This document shows positions 5,569-7,430 of a DNA stretch of 7,430 bases, piece after piece. The position numbers and the translations under genes were made by a program. Each line of letters starts with the position of its first letter. Position 1 is the stretch's first letter. The notes under the pieces are model-generated. The model worked only from the letters and a program-made list of their open reading frames with translations, made no database searches and had not been told where the DNA came from. Origin of the DNA: an uncultured Oscillospiraceae bacterium (GTDB lineage: Bacteria > Bacillota > Clostridia > Oscillospirales > Ruminococcaceae); NCBI GenBank assembly GCA_905212515.1, contig CAJMEU010000140.1, positions 1 to 7,430 on the forward strand. The letters run 5' to 3'.

Positions 5569-6861
5569 ATGTTGACAGCGATCACCGGTATCAACTGGGG
5601 CGACGAGGGCAAGGGCCGCATGGTGGACCTGTTGAGCCGCGAATACGACATTGTGGTGCGCTACCAGGGCGGCAACAACGCCGGCCACACGGTGGTGAAC
5701 GAGCGGGGCAAGTTCATTTTGAACCTGCTGCCCTCGGGCATCCTGCGGCCGGAGGTGGTGTGCGTGATGGGCAACGGCATGGTCATCGACCCGGCCCACC
5801 TGTGCCGGGAGATGGCCGCCTTGCGGGAGAAGGGCGTGGAGATCTCGCCGCGCAATTTGAAGATCAGCGACCGCGCCACCCTGTGCATGCCCTATCATGT
5901 GGCCGAGGACGGCCTGGAGGAGAACCGGCTGGCCGAGAGCGGCAGCCAGTTCGGCTCCACCCGGCGGGGCATCGCCTACGCCTACGGCGACAAGTATATG
6001 AAAAAGACCCTGCGCATGGGCGCCCTGACGCATCTGGATGACAGCGTGAAAAAGCGCCTGACCACCATCGCGGTCTGGAAAAGCCTGATCATGGAGCGGG
6101 TGTACGGCGCCGACCCGCTGGACCCCGAGACGCTTTGGGGCTGGTGCCGGCGTTATGCCGCCGAGCTGGCCCCCTATATCTGCGACACCGGCGCCTACCT
6201 GGATGCCCAGGACAAGGCGGGCAAAAAAATCTTGTTCGAGGCGCAGCTGGGCGCTTTGCGCGATATCGACTTCGGCATCTATCCCTTTACCTCCTCCTCC
6301 AACGTCATCGGCAGCTATGCGCCCATCGGCGCCGGCATTCCCGGGCACAAGCTGGATGTGTCCATCGGCATCATGAAGGCCTATTCCTCCTGCGTGGGCG
6401 AGGGGCCCTTCACCGCCGAACTGGCCATGACCGAGGCGCAGCAGCACGCCCTGCGCGAAGCCGGTCACGAATACGGCGCCGCCACGGGCCGCCCCCGCCG
6501 CGTGGGGCCTTTCGACGCGGTGGCCAGCCGCTACGGCGTGTTCTGCCAGGGGGCGGACTATCTGGCGCTGACGCTGCTGGATGTGCTGGGCTATCTGGAT
6601 GTGATCCCCGTGGTGGACAAATACCTGGTGGACGGCGAGCAGACCCGCCGCTTCCCCGTGGGCAAGGCGCTGGAGGAAGCAAAGCCGGTGGTGAAGCTGC
6701 TGCCCGGCTGGCAATGCGATATCAGCGGCTGCCGCACCTGGGAAGAGCTGCCCCAGGCCGCCCGGGACTATGTGAACTATATCGAGCAGGCGGTGGGATG
6801 CCCCATCCGCTATATCTCCGTGGGCGCGGCCCGCGAGGCTTACCTGGTGAAGGAGGGGTGA
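5569..6861 (+). CDS. purA: Divergent adenylosuccinate synthetase (PurA) paralogue in glutamate synthase operon
   Basis: A 430-residue protein of normal PurA length. Canonical PurA joins IMP and aspartate using GTP. Conserved catalytic marks are WGDEGKGR with D12 and K15, GGNNAGHT with H40, LLPSGIL, GNGMVIDP, VGEGPF and TGRPRR. Several ligand positions differ from what I recall of E. coli PurA: GTTGRGIGPAY reads GSTRRGIAYAY (129-139); the arginine contacting IMP from the neighbouring subunit (R143) reads K145; the IMP-contacting Gln224 position reads L227 (EAQLGALRDID); the aspartate loop ATTGR reads AATGR (304-308); and the guanine-recognition TKLD reads TLLD (335-338). It may be a paralogue with changed or lost substrate preference. 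AGGAGG (5556-5561) lies seven bases before ATG 5569, 11 bp after the previous stop, so it is in the operon. The fold is certain, the reaction is not. Confidence 0.85.
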   Translation: MLTAITGINWGDEGKGRMVDLLSREYDIVVRYQGGNNAGHTVVNERGKFILNLLPSGILRPEVVCVMGNGMVIDPAHLCREMAALREKGVEISPRNLKISDRATLCMPYHVAEDGLEENRLAESGSQFGSTRRGIAYAYGDKYMKKTLRMGALTHLDDSVKKRLTTIAVWKSLIMERVYGADPLDPETLWGWCRRYAAELAPYICDTGAYLDAQDKAGKKILFEAQLGALRDIDFGIYPFTSSSNVIGSYAPIGAGIPGHKLDVSIGIMKAYSSCVGEGPFTAELAMTEAQQHALREAGHEYGAATGRPRRVGPFDAVASRYGVFCQGADYLALTLLDVLGYLDVIPVVDKYLVDGEQTRRFPVGKALEEAKPVVKLLPGWQCDISGCRTWEELPQAARDYVNYIEQAVGCPIRYISVGAAREAYLVKEG

Positions 6862-6866
6862 AAACG

Positions 6867-7430
6867 ATGAAGCTGAACGCGGCGGCCCTCACCCAGGAGG
6901 AGCTGAACGAGGCCATCCGCAGCAGCCGGGACAGCCGCGTGGAGGTGACCGGCTGCCTGGGGCACCGCTACATCGGCGCCGGCCTTTCCGGGTGCCGGGC
7001 GGACATCACCGGCACCCCGGGCAATGCCCTGGGCGCCTATCTGGACGGCGCGGTGCTGCATGTGCACGGCAATGCCCAGGACGCGGTGGGCGACACCATG
7101 AACGCCGGTGCCATCTACGTGGACGGCCTGGCCGGTGACGCGGCCGGCTACGCCATGCGCGGCGGCAGGCTGTTCATCCACGGCAGCGCCGGCTACCGCG
7201 CCGGCGTACATATGAAGGCCTACGGCGACAGCAAGCCCCTGCTGGTGATCGGCGGCAGCGCGGGCAGTTTTTTGGGCGAATACCAGGCCGGCGGCACCAT
7301 CGTGGTGCTGGGCCTCGGTGCCGGCGGGCGGCCGCCCGCGGGGGGTTTGTGGGGGGGCGGCGGGGATGGGGGCGGCAGCAATCATGGGGCGGGGCGCGCC
7401 CCCCCGGGGGGCGCGGCGCCTCTCACCGGC
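6867..7430 (+). CDS. Glutamate synthase GXGXG (beta-helix) subunit, GltA3/GlxC-like, 3' end outside window
   Basis: An open frame of 188 codons runs off the window. Residues about 25-125 show the repeating glycine pattern of the glutamate synthase alpha-subunit C-terminal domain: GTPGNALGAYL, HGNAQDAVGDTMNAG, VDGLAGDAAGYAMRGG, HGSAGYRAGVHMKAYG. In the split enzyme this domain is a separate polypeptide that packs against the FMN subunit; the right-handed beta-helix is structural. ATG 6867 is supported by AAGGAGG at 6850-6856, inside the end of the previous gene; the intergenic gap is five bases. Residues up to about GTIVVLGLGAGGRPPAGG (residue 160) look normal. After base ~7345 the predicted residues stop resembling the family (which continues with a GTGMHGG-like segment), probably through sequence errors, so the frame beyond there should not be trusted. 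Confidence 0.88.
   Translation, partial: MKLNAAALTQEELNEAIRSSRDSRVEVTGCLGHRYIGAGLSGCRADITGTPGNALGAYLDGAVLHVHGNAQDAVGDTMNAGAIYVDGLAGDAAGYAMRGGRLFIHGSAGYRAGVHMKAYGDSKPLLVIGGSAGSFLGEYQAGGTIVVLGLGAGGRPPAGGLWGGGGDGGGSNHGAGRAPPGGAAPLTG
7341..7430. other. Probable low-quality, G/C-homopolymer end of sequence
   Basis: Runs of five G, seven G, seven C and six G crowd into the last 90 bases, unlike the rest of the window. The frame in use reads GGLWGGGGDGGGSNHGAG where the family expects something like GGFVGTGMHGG. One extra G in the run at 7341-7345 would restore AGGFVGG, and a further frame change yields a GM..AAIM..RG pattern close to the expected end. This suggests indels and C-to-G miscalls at a contig end, though a genuine frameshift cannot be excluded. 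Confidence 0.55.

Noticed and set aside
1..7430. tRNA, rRNA, CRISPR array, insertion sequence or phage attachment site
   Set aside because: No cloverleaf, regular spaced repeats, transposase or integrase signature, or terminal inverted repeats were found on either strand.

Overview
The window looks like a nitrogen-assimilation locus from a high-G+C Firmicute, probably a gut-type Clostridium relative. The support is consensus sigma-A promoters, strong AGGAGG-type ribosome binding sites, a type I glutamine synthetase next to an ANTAR antiterminator, and a split 'archaeal-type' glutamate synthase, a combination known from Clostridia. The organism is inferred; no rRNA or other phylogenetic marker is present.

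Layout. Two transcription units diverge from a 338-bp control region (2620-2957). Leftward (minus strand): glutamine synthetase glnA (2619-1315), an ANTAR response-regulator-like antiterminator (1281-718), then an N-acetyl sugar amidotransferase (632 to beyond base 1). Rightward (plus strand): glutamine amidotransferase subunit (2958-4052), ferredoxin-FMN glutamate synthase subunit (4049-5557), a divergent adenylosuccinate synthetase paralogue (5569-6861), and the GXGXG glutamate synthase subunit (6867 to beyond 7430). Rightward genes overlap or sit 5-11 bp apart, so they are one operon. The last ~90 bases read like a degraded sequence end.

How it works together. GlnA makes glutamine from ammonia; the rightward operon moves the glutamine amide to 2-oxoglutarate, so the locus is a complete GS-GOGAT cycle. 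Each divergent promoter starts a leader of about 85 nt carrying a small hairpin with a six-base loop (A at position 1, G at position 4), whose 3' arm is also part of the 5' arm of a strong intrinsic terminator. This is the architecture of ANTAR-controlled antitermination, and the ANTAR gene lies directly behind glnA. The likely circuit is one RNA-binding protein that opens both leaders and also raises its own expression. A third hairpin of the same type, without a terminator, lies between the ANTAR gene and the sugar amidotransferase.

Most unusual points: the two mirrored leaders with single rather than tandem hairpins at the very 5' end; the ANTAR protein's receiver domain lacking its phosphorylation site; and a PurA-like enzyme with several altered ligand positions inserted among glutamate synthase subunits.
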